Shown here piece after piece: positions 7,385 through 16,228 of a DNA stretch of 46,225 nt. Source of the DNA: Chloroflexota bacterium (lineage in GTDB: Bacteria > Chloroflexota > UBA6077 > SHYK01); the NCBI GenBank assembly GCA_035652535.1, contig DASRDP010000023.1, positions 1-46,225 on the forward strand. Reading direction: 5' to 3'. The notes beneath the pieces are model-generated. The model was given only the letters and a program-made list of their open reading frames with translations, did no database searches and was not told where the DNA came from. Numbering within the stretch: the stretch's first letter is position 1; every line of letters begins with the position of its first letter. The position numbers and the translations under genes were made by a program.

Positions 7385-8524
7385 CTATTGAGGCAGGACG
7401 CTCTTGATGAACGCGACGATCTCGCTTCGCATCTTCACGTACGATTCCATGTGGTTGGCCTGGTACTCGACCCCTTCCTGAGGGACGAGGATGGGGTCGA
7501 CGTTGGGGTGGGGCACGTCGCGTCGCAGGCTCGCAAAGCCGATCTCGCGGGTCCAGTCCGCCTGCCCATCCTTCGAGAGCAGCCAGTCCAGGTACACCTT
7601 CAACGCGTTCGGGTGGGGGACATCGCGCAGCACGGCGAGGGTCCCATTTCCCGCCGTGAGGTACGAGCCCTCCTGAATGTTGTCGCCACTCATCAGCTTC
7701 ACCGGCAGGCCGCGCTCGATGTACTCGTTCGTGAGCACGTTGCTGGGCCCGAAGGCGATGGGGTATTGACCCCGGGCCACCCAGTCCAGCACCTGCCGGT
7801 CGTCCGTCGAGATGACAACGTCTTGCTTCAGAAGCTGGCCGAGGAAGTCCTTCCCGAGAGAGTCGGTCGCGTAGAAGAAGGTCGCCGCGGCGAGTCCCCC
7901 GCCCGGGGTCGTGGGATTGCGGAACACGATCTTGCCGCGCCATTTCGAATCGAGCAGGTCGCGGTAACTGGTGATCTCGCCCGGGGCGATCATCGTCGGG
8001 TTATAGACGAACGCCTCTTTCACGTATGCGCTGAAGACCAGGTTGTATTGGCCCGCGTCGTCGGCGAAATTCAGCTTGCCATCTCGCCAGACCGAGGTGT
8101 CGCGCACGTTGGGTCCGACGAGATAGTCCTTGATCGGAACGACCGCGTCGGCGGGGCGGAGCGCCTCGATGACCGTCGTCGTGCCGGTGATGGCGAGATC
8201 GGTGAGGTGCTGATTTGCGGCCTGCTCATTGATGAGCTTGGGCGCAACCTCCGACCCGGAGAGCCCGCTGTAGTCGACTTCGATGTCGGGATACTTCTGC
8301 TGAAACCCTTCGACGAGCGCGTCCCGGGCGTCGCTTCCCTGCGGTCCGACGACGACGACCTTACCCTCGCGTTTCGCGGCGGCCACGATCTGGTCCCACT
8401 CGGATGATGCGCTGGTCTGCGTGCCCCCGGAGGTCTGCGGGGCAGAGCCCGTGCGGGGCGCCTGCGTGCATGCGAGGAGCAGGGCGCCGAGGACAACGAT
8501 GAACACGGGAGCGAATTGCCGCAC
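7385..8524 (-). CDS. ABC transporter substrate-binding lipoprotein (Fe3+/2-aminoethylphosphonate-type fold)
   Basis: A 379-residue extracellular binding protein. It starts at GTG 8524 with AAGGAG nine bases upstream. The N-terminus is a lipoprotein signal: hydrophobic FIVVLGALLLAC with the lipobox Cys at about residue 19, then a low-complexity linker. The mature part shows SEWDQIVAAAKREGKVVV, typical of the SBP_bac family of iron(III)-like binding proteins, and a C-terminal WLLSKDGQADW helix. It is the first gene of the cupin/UbiD operon, so its ligand is probably that pathway's substrate rather than iron. Two further paralogues lie at 24838-25959 and 37280-38392. No permease is in this operon; the nearest is at 9292-11019. 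Confidence 0.88.
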   Translation of the reverse strand: MRQFAPVFIVVLGALLLACTQAPRTGSAPQTSGGTQTSASSEWDQIVAAAKREGKVVVVGPQGSDARDALVEGFQQKYPDIEVDYSGLSGSEVAPKLINEQAANQHLTDLAITGTTTVIEALRPADAVVPIKDYLVGPNVRDTSVWRDGKLNFADDAGQYNLVFSAYVKEAFVYNPTMIAPGEITSYRDLLDSKWRGKIVFRNPTTPGGGLAAATFFYATDSLGKDFLGQLLKQDVVISTDDRQVLDWVARGQYPIAFGPSNVLTNEYIERGLPVKLMSGDNIQEGSYLTAGNGTLAVLRDVPHPNALKVYLDWLLSKDGQADWTREIGFASLRRDVPHPNVDPILVPQEGVEYQANHMESYVKMRSEIVAFIKSVLPQ

Positions 8525-8593
8525 GAGATGAATCTCCTTCTGGCTCGATGAAGCGCATTGTACTGTGGCGACGCGACCCGCGCGAGAGTGCGA

Positions 8594-8625
8594 TTGTTAG
8601 GACCGCGGTCGCGACCGGGTATACT
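8594..8625 (+). promoter_or_regulatory. Candidate promoter/operator for the orphan TPP gene
   Basis: A TATACT -10-like box at 8620-8625 lies 39 bases before the TTG start. Upstream are TTGTTA (8594-8599, 20-base spacer) and TTAGGA (8597-8602, 17-base spacer) as possible -35 boxes. The spacer holds two overlapping palindromes, GACCGCGGTC (8601-8610) and GGTCGCGACC (8608-8617), which could bind a repressor. The region also separates the divergent binding-protein operon. Confidence 0.35.
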
Positions 8626-8664
8626 GGCGTCGGCCGCAACCAGCACGGGATGGGAGAGGGCTGC

Positions 8665-9276
8665 TTGGATCGGTACGATTGTCTGAAGCTGCTCGCCGAC
8701 CGGCTCATCGACGATCAAATGCTCGTCGTGACGAGCCTCTCGACGAACACGAGCGTCTTCGCATCCCTCCGAAAGAGCGGCCCGGGCTTCTACGGGCTGA
8801 ATATGGGGCTGTGCACCGGCTTCGCCGTCGGCGTGAGCCTTGCCTTCCCCAAGCGCAAGGTGATCGCCCTGGACTCTGATGGCAGCATGATGGAGGACAC
8901 CAGCGTCCTCATCACCATCGGCGACGTCAACCCGAAGAACCTCGTCGTGATCGTCTTCGACAACCAAGCGTACGCGCGGATGGGCCCGACCGCCACCGCG
9001 CGCAACGCGAACCTCGCACAGATGGCGCAGGGCGCGGGCATCGAGACGACCCGCACCGTCCGCACCATCGGAGAATTCGAGGAGGCCGTGACGGCGGCGC
9101 TCAAAGGCGACGGCCCGAGCTTCCTCGTCGCGAAGGTGGAGGCAGAAACGACGCGCGCCCGGGCCACGAACCCGCGCCGGACGTACGGCCGCGCGATGCG
9201 CGAGGCCTTTATCGACGAGATCATGAAGTTTCCGGACTATCGCGGGCCGGGCGCGGCGGCCGCCCCGTCCGACTGA
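8665..9276 (+). CDS. TPP-binding enzyme, C-terminal subunit (sulfopyruvate/phosphonopyruvate decarboxylase beta-like), orphan
   Basis: A 203-residue thiamine pyrophosphate-binding domain. The TPP/Mg motif is visible as LDSDGSMMEDTS followed about 24 residues later by FDNQAYARMG. I chose TTG 8665 because GGGAGAGG lies just upstream and because the reading from there (DRYDCLKLLADRL) aligns with the paralogue at 36584 (NRFECLPLLAEML). Two-subunit enzymes of this type need an N-terminal PYR-domain partner that provides the catalytic Glu; none is next to this gene, while the other copy has one. It may borrow the 36075 subunit or a distant one. It is convergent with the permease gene, 15 bases away. 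Confidence 0.85.
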   Translation: MDRYDCLKLLADRLIDDQMLVVTSLSTNTSVFASLRKSGPGFYGLNMGLCTGFAVGVSLAFPKRKVIALDSDGSMMEDTSVLITIGDVNPKNLVVIVFDNQAYARMGPTATARNANLAQMAQGAGIETTRTVRTIGEFEEAVTAALKGDGPSFLVAKVEAETTRARATNPRRTYGRAMREAFIDEIMKFPDYRGPGAAAAPSD

Positions 9277-9291
9277 CGCCTCGGCCCGGGC

Positions 9292-11019
9292 TTACTGGCT
9301 GGCGATGCCGATCTTGCCGCCGAAGAGGCGCGCGATGAACGCGGCGACGACGATCATGGCCACGGTGAGCACCGCCACCACCGTCCCCCGCTCGAGCTGA
9401 CCCCCATATGCGAAGTCGAGCGCGAGGAGCGACAGCGTCCGCGACTGGCTCGACCCCAACAGGACGATGGTGCTGATGTCGCGCGCGGCCGACATGAAGC
9501 ACACAACCCCCACCGTCACCAGCGTCGGGCCGAGGAGCGGGAGCACGACGCGGCGGTAGGTGAGCACCCAGGAGCCGCCAGCGATGCGCGAGGCCTCTTC
9601 CAGCTCGTCGCCGAGCTGCAGCAGCACGCTCTTCGTGAGCTGAACCCCAAGCGGCATGCTCTTGATCACCAGGGCGAGGATCAGCAGGTAGATCGTGCCG
9701 TACAACGGCAGCAGGAACGGGGTTCGGAACACGGTCCACAGCAGCGCCAGGCCCATCAGAATCCCGGGGATCGCCCAGGGCAGCCACGAGAGCAGGTCCA
9801 GCAGCGCGCGTCCGTAGAAGCGCGTCTTCACGATCACGTACGCGACGAGGCCGTAGAAGGCCACGCCGAAGGCCGCGGATCCGAACCCGACGATGAGCGT
9901 GTTCTGGAACGAGCGGACGAGGAGCGGGTCGCGGAGCACGCGCTGCCAGTGCTGGAGGGTCCAGGGGTCCGGGATGTTGAAGTAGCCGAAGGCGCGCATG
10001 AAGGTCCCCATCACGAGGACGGACACAGGGACGAGGGTGATGACCAGGGCGAGAAGCACGACCACCGCGAAGAGGGGCCAACGAGCGCGTCCGAGCGCCG
10101 TCAGCCGTGTGCTGAAGCCGCGCCCGCCGATCGTTCGATACATTCGGCGTCCGAGGAACCACCGCTGGAACCAGACGAGGGCGAGCAAGATCGCGAGGAA
10201 CGCGACGCCCAGGGCAGAGGCCGGCGCATACTGGGGCGGCTCGAACTGGACCAGGTCGCGGATCTTCGTGGAATACACGTACAGGCCGATGGGCACGCCC
10301 AGAAGCAGCTCGATCTCGAAGGCCTCCAGCGAGCGGATCAGCCCGAGGACTGTGGACACGATGATGGCGGGCGCCATCAGGGGCACGACGATTCGGAACA
10401 GCGTCCCGACCGTGCTGCCGCCGCAGCTCCGCGACGCCTCCTCCATGGCAGCGTCGAGGTTCCGAAAGGCCGGCGCCAGCAGCAGCACCTTGACGCCGAG
10501 GGTGGTCGTGAGGTGGACCCAGATGATTCCCCAGAATGAGTAGATGTTGAAGACGGGCCCGATCCCAAACGGCAGCATGCCGAGCCACTGGTTCACGATG
10601 CCGAACTTGCCGTCGAGCAACAGGATCCAGCCGATCGCAACGGGGAGCGGCGGCAGAAAGAACGCGATCCAGAACACGAACTCGAGCACGCTCTTCCCAG
10701 GGAGGTCGGTGCGCGCGATGAGCCAGGCGAGGCAGACACCGATAACCAGGGCGATGGCCTCCCGAACGACGGAGAGCGAGATGGAGTTCGCGAAGGCCGA
10801 CGCGATTGAGGGGTCGCTGATGACGCGCGCCCAGCCGTCGAGTCCGTAGACGACGGGCCGCCCCGGGGCGGAGAGCTGAAAGCTGCTGAGAAGCATCATG
10901 GCCAGCGGTGCGAGCACGGCGAAGGCGACGATCCCCAGGAGGAGCGTCATGAGCACCGCGCTCCACTGGATGTTCCGCGCAAAGGCGCGGCCCTCTATCG
11001 GGACGGCGACGTCAGCCAC
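9292..11019 (-). CDS. ABC transporter permease, fused double-domain iron(III)-type
   Basis: A 575-residue inner-membrane protein made of two permease modules in tandem, like FbpB-type transporters. Both modules show the cytoplasmic EAA loop that docks to the ATPase: EEASRSCGGSTVG at about residue 193 and EEASRIAGGSWVL at about 474. Around twelve hydrophobic segments are visible. ATG 11019 lies 12 bases after the ATPase stop, so the two are co-translated. No binding protein is in this operon, but three of the matching type lie elsewhere in the window, each with catabolic genes. The likely cargo is a small organic acid; iron is a less likely alternative given the setting. Confidence 0.92.
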   Translation of the reverse strand: MADVAVPIEGRAFARNIQWSAVLMTLLLGIVAFAVLAPLAMMLLSSFQLSAPGRPVVYGLDGWARVISDPSIASAFANSISLSVVREAIALVIGVCLAWLIARTDLPGKSVLEFVFWIAFFLPPLPVAIGWILLLDGKFGIVNQWLGMLPFGIGPVFNIYSFWGIIWVHLTTTLGVKVLLLAPAFRNLDAAMEEASRSCGGSTVGTLFRIVVPLMAPAIIVSTVLGLIRSLEAFEIELLLGVPIGLYVYSTKIRDLVQFEPPQYAPASALGVAFLAILLALVWFQRWFLGRRMYRTIGGRGFSTRLTALGRARWPLFAVVVLLALVITLVPVSVLVMGTFMRAFGYFNIPDPWTLQHWQRVLRDPLLVRSFQNTLIVGFGSAAFGVAFYGLVAYVIVKTRFYGRALLDLLSWLPWAIPGILMGLALLWTVFRTPFLLPLYGTIYLLILALVIKSMPLGVQLTKSVLLQLGDELEEASRIAGGSWVLTYRRVVLPLLGPTLVTVGVVCFMSAARDISTIVLLGSSQSRTLSLLALDFAYGGQLERGTVVAVLTVAMIVVAAFIARLFGGKIGIASQ

Positions 11020-11030
11020 GCCTGCGACTC

Positions 11031-12218
11031 CTAGACGGGGGCGCCGTTCGTGCCCGGAGCGGCGAGCGCGCTCTCCACGGGCGCCTCACCCTCCTCTCCG
11101 AGTCCGGCGACTTGAAGCGCCGTGCGGCCGGTGGCCCAGACGCGCAGGTGCTCGGGCGGCAGAGACAGGTCAACCGTCTGGCCGACGTCGGCGGAGCGCG
11201 CGCGAGGAACCGTGAGGGTGAACAGCTCGGAGCCCGCGCGGAGCAGTACCTCGCATTCGCTGCCGAGATACAGCAGCCGCTCGACGGCGCAGCGAATCGA
11301 ATGATCGCCGCTTCCCTCACCACGTCTGCTGAGATCGAGGTCTTCCGGTCGGATGGCCACGAGCACCCGCTGACCCGGGGCCAAGGAGTCGTCGGCCTCC
11401 ACCGTGACGCGCGCTCCGACCGAATCCAGCTCGACGAGCAGGCCCTTCCAGCTTCGGTCAACGATGGTGCCGTGGAACCGCACGACGCGTCCGAGGAAGT
11501 CTTCGACAAAGGGGGTGGAAGGTCGCTCGTAGACTTCCTGAGGCGAGCCGATCTGCTCGATGCGGCCCTGGTTCATCACGGCAAGCCGGGTGGACAGCGA
11601 CATCGCCTCGATCTGGTCATGGGTCACGAAGAGCACGGTGACGGAGACGCGCTCCTGGAGGCGTTTCAGCTCGATCCGCATCTGATTGCGAAGCTTGGCG
11701 TCGAGATTGCTCAACGGCTCGTCGAGGAGAAGAATGCTGGGCGAGTACACCAGCGCGCGCGCCAGCGCCACCCGCTGCTGCTGCCCGCCGCTCAGGAGCA
11801 GAGATGGGCGGTGCGCGAGTCCGGAGAGCCCCACCAGCTCCAGGGTCTGCTCGACGCGTTCCTTCACCTCGGCGCGGGGTACGCGACGAAGGGTCAGGGG
11901 ATAGGCCACGTTGTCGAACACGCTCATGTGCGGCCACACGGCGTACGATTGGAACACCATTCCCAGGCCGCGTTTCTCGGGCGCGACGTTCAGGCGGCGC
12001 GCGCTCGACGAGACGAGGCGACTCTGGATCTCGATCTCTCCGGCGTCCGGACGCTCGAAGCCGGCGACCATTCGGAGCGTAGTGGTCTTGCCGCACCCGC
12101 TGGGCCCGAGCAGCGTGAGGACCTCGCCCTGCCGGACGTTGAACGAGACGTGGTCGACAGCGGTCACGCGGCCGAACCGTTTCACGACGTCGCGAAGCTC
12201 CAAATAGACCGGCTGCAA
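11031..12218 (-). CDS. ABC transporter ATP-binding protein (FbpC/PotA type)
   Basis: An ATPase of about 395 residues. Walker A is GPSGCGKTT (about residue 40), the Q-loop VFQSYAVWPHM, the signature LSGGQQQRVALARAL, Walker B ILLLDEPLSNLDA and the H-loop FVTHDQ; the last third is a TOBE-like domain (AIRPEDLDL). These define the MOI importer subfamily. The start is probably TTG 12218, since GGAG at 12227-12230 sits eight bases before it and overlaps the alternative GTG 12227. It is the first gene of an ATPase-permease operon and diverges from the CoxM operon across about 165 bases. Confidence 0.92.
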   Translation of the reverse strand: MQPVYLELRDVVKRFGRVTAVDHVSFNVRQGEVLTLLGPSGCGKTTTLRMVAGFERPDAGEIEIQSRLVSSSARRLNVAPEKRGLGMVFQSYAVWPHMSVFDNVAYPLTLRRVPRAEVKERVEQTLELVGLSGLAHRPSLLLSGGQQQRVALARALVYSPSILLLDEPLSNLDAKLRNQMRIELKRLQERVSVTVLFVTHDQIEAMSLSTRLAVMNQGRIEQIGSPQEVYERPSTPFVEDFLGRVVRFHGTIVDRSWKGLLVELDSVGARVTVEADDSLAPGQRVLVAIRPEDLDLSRRGEGSGDHSIRCAVERLLYLGSECEVLLRAGSELFTLTVPRARSADVGQTVDLSLPPEHLRVWATGRTALQVAGLGEEGEAPVESALAAPGTNGAPV

Positions 12219-12330
12219 CGAGGCCACTCCTTTTCAGCACCGCGGATAGAGCGCCGTGAGCCAGGCGGCTGATCGACGAGTTCTGGCGGGAATTGCCGTC
12301 GCGAGGCTCGGCGGTTGGATCAGTGTATTG

Positions 12331-12357
12331 CATTTTCTCCAGACGTGGTGGAAAATG
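12331..12357. promoter_or_regulatory. Inverted repeat in the divergent ABC/CoxM control region
   Basis: CATTTTC (12331-12337) and GAAAATG (12351-12357) form a perfect 7-base inverted repeat with a 13-base spacer; CCA and TGG inside the spacer extend the symmetry imperfectly. It lies 27 bases before the CoxM start in an AT-rich patch and could be an operator acting on either direction. Confidence 0.35.
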
Positions 12358-12383
12358 GCCCCGGCCACCGCCCGAGGACTGCG

Positions 12384-13256
12384 TTGAAACCAGCACGTTT
12401 TGACTATTTCGACCCGCGTTCCCTGGAGGAAGCGCTGGCGCTCCTCGACCGGCACGATGGCGACGCGAAGGTCATCGCGGGCGGTCAGAGCCTCATGCCG
12501 CTCCTCAATATGCGCCTTGCGCGCCCCGCCGTCCTGGTCGACCTCAATCGGATCGAGGGGTCCGGCTATGTGCGCGCGTGGAACGGCGGCGTCGCGATTG
12601 GCATGACCGCGCGCCAGCGCTCGCTCCATCGCGACCCGCTCGTCACCGCGCGCTTTCCGATCATGGCCGAAGCCGCCCTCTCCATCGGTCACCCGCAGAT
12701 CCGCAGTCGCGGAACCGTTTGCGGAAGCTTGGCGCACGCCGACCCCGCGGCCGAGATCCCGGCGCTCGCGCTGGCGCTCGACGCCGAGATGATCGCGTCC
12801 AGCTCGAAAGGTCAGCGCACCGTGCCGGCCGCGGAGTTCTTCGTCGGCTTTCTCACGACCGCGCTCGCTCCGAACGAGGTCCTGTCCGAAGTGCGGTTCC
12901 CCGCGCCCGAGCCGGACATGGCCTGGTCGTTCACGGAGGTGAGCCGGCGCCATGGGGACTTCGCCCTGGTGGGCGCGGTCGCGGGGCTCGCGCTCGATCC
13001 CGATCGCGCGGCGATCGCGCGGGCGCGCCTGGTGTACTTCGGTGTCGGCCCGACGCCGCAGCGCGTGGCGGACGCCGAGCGAGCGCTGGTGGGGCAGCCG
13101 CCGGGTGACCGGGCATTCGCGGATGCGGGCGCGGTCGTGAGCGACCAGCTCGATCCTGAGGATGACCTCCACGCGTCGGCCGCGTACCGTCGTTCGGTGG
13201 CCGGCGCCCTGACCCGTCGAACCCTGAGCCAGGCCTGGCAGAAGCTCGCCCAGTGA
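12384..13256 (+). CDS. FAD-binding subunit of molybdenum hydroxylase (CoxM/CutM-like)
   Basis: A 290-residue medium subunit of the xanthine dehydrogenase/CO dehydrogenase family, which passes electrons from the 2Fe-2S centres to FAD. FAD-binding motifs are AGGQSLMPLLNMRLARP (about residues 33-49) and the second block GHPQIRSRGTVCGSL (about 103-117). The start is TTG 12384, with GAGGA five bases upstream; reading from there gives LKPARFDYFDPRSLEEA, which matches the usual beginning of CoxM proteins. It is followed by CoxS, CoxL and a cupin in the same direction. This is the only medium subunit in the window, although three large subunits are present. Confidence 0.92.
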   Translation: MKPARFDYFDPRSLEEALALLDRHDGDAKVIAGGQSLMPLLNMRLARPAVLVDLNRIEGSGYVRAWNGGVAIGMTARQRSLHRDPLVTARFPIMAEAALSIGHPQIRSRGTVCGSLAHADPAAEIPALALALDAEMIASSSKGQRTVPAAEFFVGFLTTALAPNEVLSEVRFPAPEPDMAWSFTEVSRRHGDFALVGAVAGLALDPDRAAIARARLVYFGVGPTPQRVADAERALVGQPPGDRAFADAGAVVSDQLDPEDDLHASAAYRRSVAGALTRRTLSQAWQKLAQ

Positions 13257-13284
13257 CCCCGATGGGAAGGTTGGAGTAGGTAGC

Positions 13285-13800
13285 GTGGCCACCACGCGCG
13301 AGGTCCAGCTCCGCGTCAACGGCATGACGTACAATGCAACCGTCGAGGCGCGGAAGACGCTCGTGGACTTTCTCCGCGAGGACCTGGGGCTCACCGGCAC
13401 GCACGTCGGCTGCGAGCACGGCGTGTGCGGCGCCTGCACGATCCTGTTGAACGGCGAAACGGCTCGCTCCTGCATCATGCTGGCCGTGCAGGCCGATGGC
13501 GCGGAGCTGATGACAGTGGAGGGGCTGGCGAACCCCGACGGCACCCTCCATCCCATCCAGCAGGCCTTTCGCGATGAGCACGGGCTCCAGTGCGGGTTCT
13601 GCACCCCCGGCTTCCTCATGACCACCTACGAGCTGCTCCAGACGATTCCGGATCCGTCGGCGGACGAGATCAAGGACTGGCTCTCGGGCAACATCTGCCG
13701 CTGCACGGGCTACAAAGACATCCTGGAATCGGTGCAGCTCGCCGCCGCCCGGCTGCGCGGCGAAAACCCGGTCCCCACGTCCCAGCGCGAGCACGCGTGA
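13285..13800 (+). CDS. 2Fe-2S subunit of molybdenum hydroxylase (CoxS-like)
   Basis: A 171-residue small subunit. The N-terminal plant-type ferredoxin domain shows CEHGVCGACTILLNG with a further Cys (ARSC). The C-terminal all-helical domain shows QCGFCTPG and GNICRCTGY, ligating the second cluster. GTG 13285 has GGAG about nine bases upstream. The gene lies 28 bases after CoxM and four bases before CoxL, so the three subunits form one transcription unit. Normal length; no oddities. Confidence 0.94.
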   Translation: MATTREVQLRVNGMTYNATVEARKTLVDFLREDLGLTGTHVGCEHGVCGACTILLNGETARSCIMLAVQADGAELMTVEGLANPDGTLHPIQQAFRDEHGLQCGFCTPGFLMTTYELLQTIPDPSADEIKDWLSGNICRCTGYKDILESVQLAAARLRGENPVPTSQREHA

Positions 13801-13804
13801 GGCG

Positions 13805-16228
13805 ATGGCAGTGACCGACGGCGCCATGGGGGGGCCGGAAGCCCTGCCGATCGCGCAGCCCCGCTACGTGGGGAAGGACGTCCCCCGCGTGGAAGACCCG
13901 CTCCTGCTGACTGGGCGCGCGGAGTACGGAGACAACGTCCGCCTACCGGGGATGCTGCACGCGGCGATCCTCCGGAGTCCCCACGCCCACGCCCGCATCG
14001 TTCGAATCGACGCCTCGCGCGCCGCCGCGCTGCCCGGCGTCGCGGCGATCCTCACCGGTGAAGAGGTGAAGGCCTGGTCGCAGCCGGTCTTCGGCGTTCC
14101 CGAGGGGTGGACGGGCTACGCCCTGGCCACGGAGAAGGTGCACTGGGTGGGCGAACCGGTGGCGATGGTCGCGGCGACGGACCGCTACATCGCTGAGGAC
14201 GCGCTCGAGCTCATCGACGTGGAGTACGAGCCGCTCGATCCGGTCGTCGACCCCGAGCGCGCCATCGCCGGTCCCCCCTTCGTGCTGGAGGGGAAGGAGA
14301 GCAACGTTGCCTATCAGCGCCACTTCGAGTTCGGCGACGTCGCGAAGGCCTTCGGCGAGGCGGACCTGATCGTCGAGGAGCGGTTTCGCTGGAACCGGAC
14401 CAGCGGCAATCCCATAGAGACGTGCGTCTGCATCGCCGATTGGGACCCGTATTCGAACATGCTGACGGTTCGGGGGAGCCATCGCTCCCCGCACCTCATC
14501 CTCCCCGCGCTCGTTACGTCCCTCGGAATGCCGTCGAACCAGATCCGCATCGTCCAGTCGCCGCTGGGCGGCAGCTTCGGCGTGAAGACCTTCGCGCGGT
14601 ACATCGTGCTGGTGTGCCTCATGGCCAAGAAGCTGGGCGGTCGGCCGGTGAAGTGGACGGAGGACCGGCTGGAGCACCTGATCGGGAACAGCAGCCACGC
14701 CTGGGACCGGCGCCACGAATGCGCCCTCGCGGTGAAGCGCGATGGGACGATCACCGGTTTTCGCATGCGCATGGTCGACGACTTCGGCGCCTTTGCGGAG
14801 TGGCTCGGCGTCGGCATGGTGCTGAAACCGATGATCTCCTTCAGCGGCTGCTACAAGATCCCCTGCTTCGACTACGAGTGCGTGGCCGTCCTCACGAACA
14901 AGGTGCCGCAGGGCCCGTATCGGGGCTTCGGGCTCCCGTCCCACTACTGGATCCTGGAGCAGCTCATCGACATCGCGGCCGCGCGCCTCGGCATTGATCC
15001 CGTCGAGATGCGGCGTCGCAACTTCGTGCCGATGGACGAGTTCCCCTACACGCTTCCCTCCGGCAACGTCTACGACAGCGGCAACTACGCCGGCAGCCTC
15101 GATCTGCTCCTCGAGAAGTCCGGTCACGCGGAGCTCCGGCGCGAGGTAGAGGCTGCCCGGGCCGAGGGTCGGCTCGTCGGCCTCAGCGTGGTCTCCAGTA
15201 TCGAGCCCGGCCTGACCGGCCCGCCCATGCTGGTGCACCTCTCGCCGCGGATCTTCACGCGCACGGCCTCGCCCGAGGGGGTGCTCATCCGCATGGACGC
15301 CTTCGGGAAGGTGATCGTCGAGGTCGGGTTTCCGTGGGGCGGGCAGAGCCAGCACTCCTTCGTGCGCCAGATCGTCGCCGACTACTTCAACCTCACCCCG
15401 GGAGACGTCCAGGTCGTCACGGTCGATAGCCTCGTGATGCAGCCGGGCACTGGCCCGATCTCCAGCTCGGTGGCCATCGCCCTCAGCGGCGCCGTCATGG
15501 GCGGGCTCGTGCGACTGACGGACAAGCTGAAGCAGGGCGCGGCGGTCATGCTCGAGGTGCACGCCGACGACCTCGAGCTGTTCGACGGCCAGCTCCGCGT
15601 GAAGGGCGCGCCAGACCGGGGCGTGCCCGTGGCGCGGGTGGCCGGGTTCATGCTGATGCGGCCAGACCTCCTGCCGGAAGGAGTCGACGGGAGCGCAGAG
15701 GCGACGTACGTCTGGAACCCGCCGGACCGGGCGCTCCCCGACGAGCAAGGACGCGGCACGTACAGCGTGACGGCCGCCGGCGCCCTCCACCTGTGCATGG
15801 TGGAGGTGGACCGGGACACCGGCCAGGTCAGGATCCTGAAGTACGTGATGGTGGATGACTGCGGGACGCGCCTCAACCCCAGCGTCGTGTCGGGCATGCT
15901 CCAGGGCGGACTGGCCCACGGCATCGGGAACGCGCTTCTGGAAGAGTACGTGTACGACGAGAACGGCCAGATCCTGACGTCGACGTACATGGACTACCTG
16001 CTCCCCACCATCCACGAAGTACCGATGGCGGAGGAGTACCCGATGGTGACACCCTCGCCCATCACCGCGCTTGGGGTGAAGGGGATCGGCGAGGCGGCGA
16101 TCCACACCACGCCGGCGGCCGTCCTCTGCGCGATCAACGACGCGCTGAGCCCGCTCGGCGTGCGAATCACAGAGGCGCCCGCGACGCCGCTGCGGGTATG
16201 GCGGGCCATTCAGGGGGCGTCGACGTGA
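13805..16228 (+). CDS. Molybdopterin-binding large subunit of molybdenum hydroxylase (CoxL-like, non-CODH) 1
   Basis: An 807-residue large subunit of the xanthine oxidase family that binds the molybdenum cofactor and hydroxylates its substrate. The conserved active-site Glu appears in GIGEAA near the C-terminus. The loop that marks form I CO dehydrogenases (AYxCSFR) reads PYRGFG here, so this is a ring or aldehyde hydroxylase rather than a CO dehydrogenase. The cytosine form of the cofactor is usual in this branch but cannot be seen. The start ATG 13805 follows the CoxS stop by four bases and has GAGG nearby. Its stop overlaps the following cupin as GTGA. It is closest to the orphan CoxL at 38431-40860. 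Confidence 0.93.
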   Translation: MAVTDGAMGGPEALPIAQPRYVGKDVPRVEDPLLLTGRAEYGDNVRLPGMLHAAILRSPHAHARIVRIDASRAAALPGVAAILTGEEVKAWSQPVFGVPEGWTGYALATEKVHWVGEPVAMVAATDRYIAEDALELIDVEYEPLDPVVDPERAIAGPPFVLEGKESNVAYQRHFEFGDVAKAFGEADLIVEERFRWNRTSGNPIETCVCIADWDPYSNMLTVRGSHRSPHLILPALVTSLGMPSNQIRIVQSPLGGSFGVKTFARYIVLVCLMAKKLGGRPVKWTEDRLEHLIGNSSHAWDRRHECALAVKRDGTITGFRMRMVDDFGAFAEWLGVGMVLKPMISFSGCYKIPCFDYECVAVLTNKVPQGPYRGFGLPSHYWILEQLIDIAAARLGIDPVEMRRRNFVPMDEFPYTLPSGNVYDSGNYAGSLDLLLEKSGHAELRREVEAARAEGRLVGLSVVSSIEPGLTGPPMLVHLSPRIFTRTASPEGVLIRMDAFGKVIVEVGFPWGGQSQHSFVRQIVADYFNLTPGDVQVVTVDSLVMQPGTGPISSSVAIALSGAVMGGLVRLTDKLKQGAAVMLEVHADDLELFDGQLRVKGAPDRGVPVARVAGFMLMRPDLLPEGVDGSAEATYVWNPPDRALPDEQGRGTYSVTAAGALHLCMVEVDRDTGQVRILKYVMVDDCGTRLNPSVVSGMLQGGLAHGIGNALLEEYVYDENGQILTSTYMDYLLPTIHEVPMAEEYPMVTPSPITALGVKGIGEAAIHTTPAAVLCAINDALSPLGVRITEAPATPLRVWRAIQGAST

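Noticed and set aside
7385-8524. Assignment of the binding protein as an iron(III) receptor
   Set aside because: The fold family includes iron binders, but all three copies sit in catabolic operons and no iron-uptake or siderophore gene is near, so the ligand was left open.
9221-10966. 581-codon minus-strand frame overlapping the permease
   Set aside because: It is Arg/Pro/Ala-rich and lacks membrane segments, while the overlapping frame encodes a clear twelve-segment permease with two EAA loops.
13943-16105. 720-codon minus-strand open frame inside CoxL1
   Set aside because: Antisense shadow of a well-supported 807-residue enzyme; no domain is recognisable.
13805-16228. Annotation of the CoxL/CoxM/CoxS operon as aerobic CO dehydrogenase
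   Set aside because: The substrate loop reads PYRGFG and lacks the Cys-containing AYxCSFR motif of form I CO dehydrogenase; the other two CoxL copies lack it as well.
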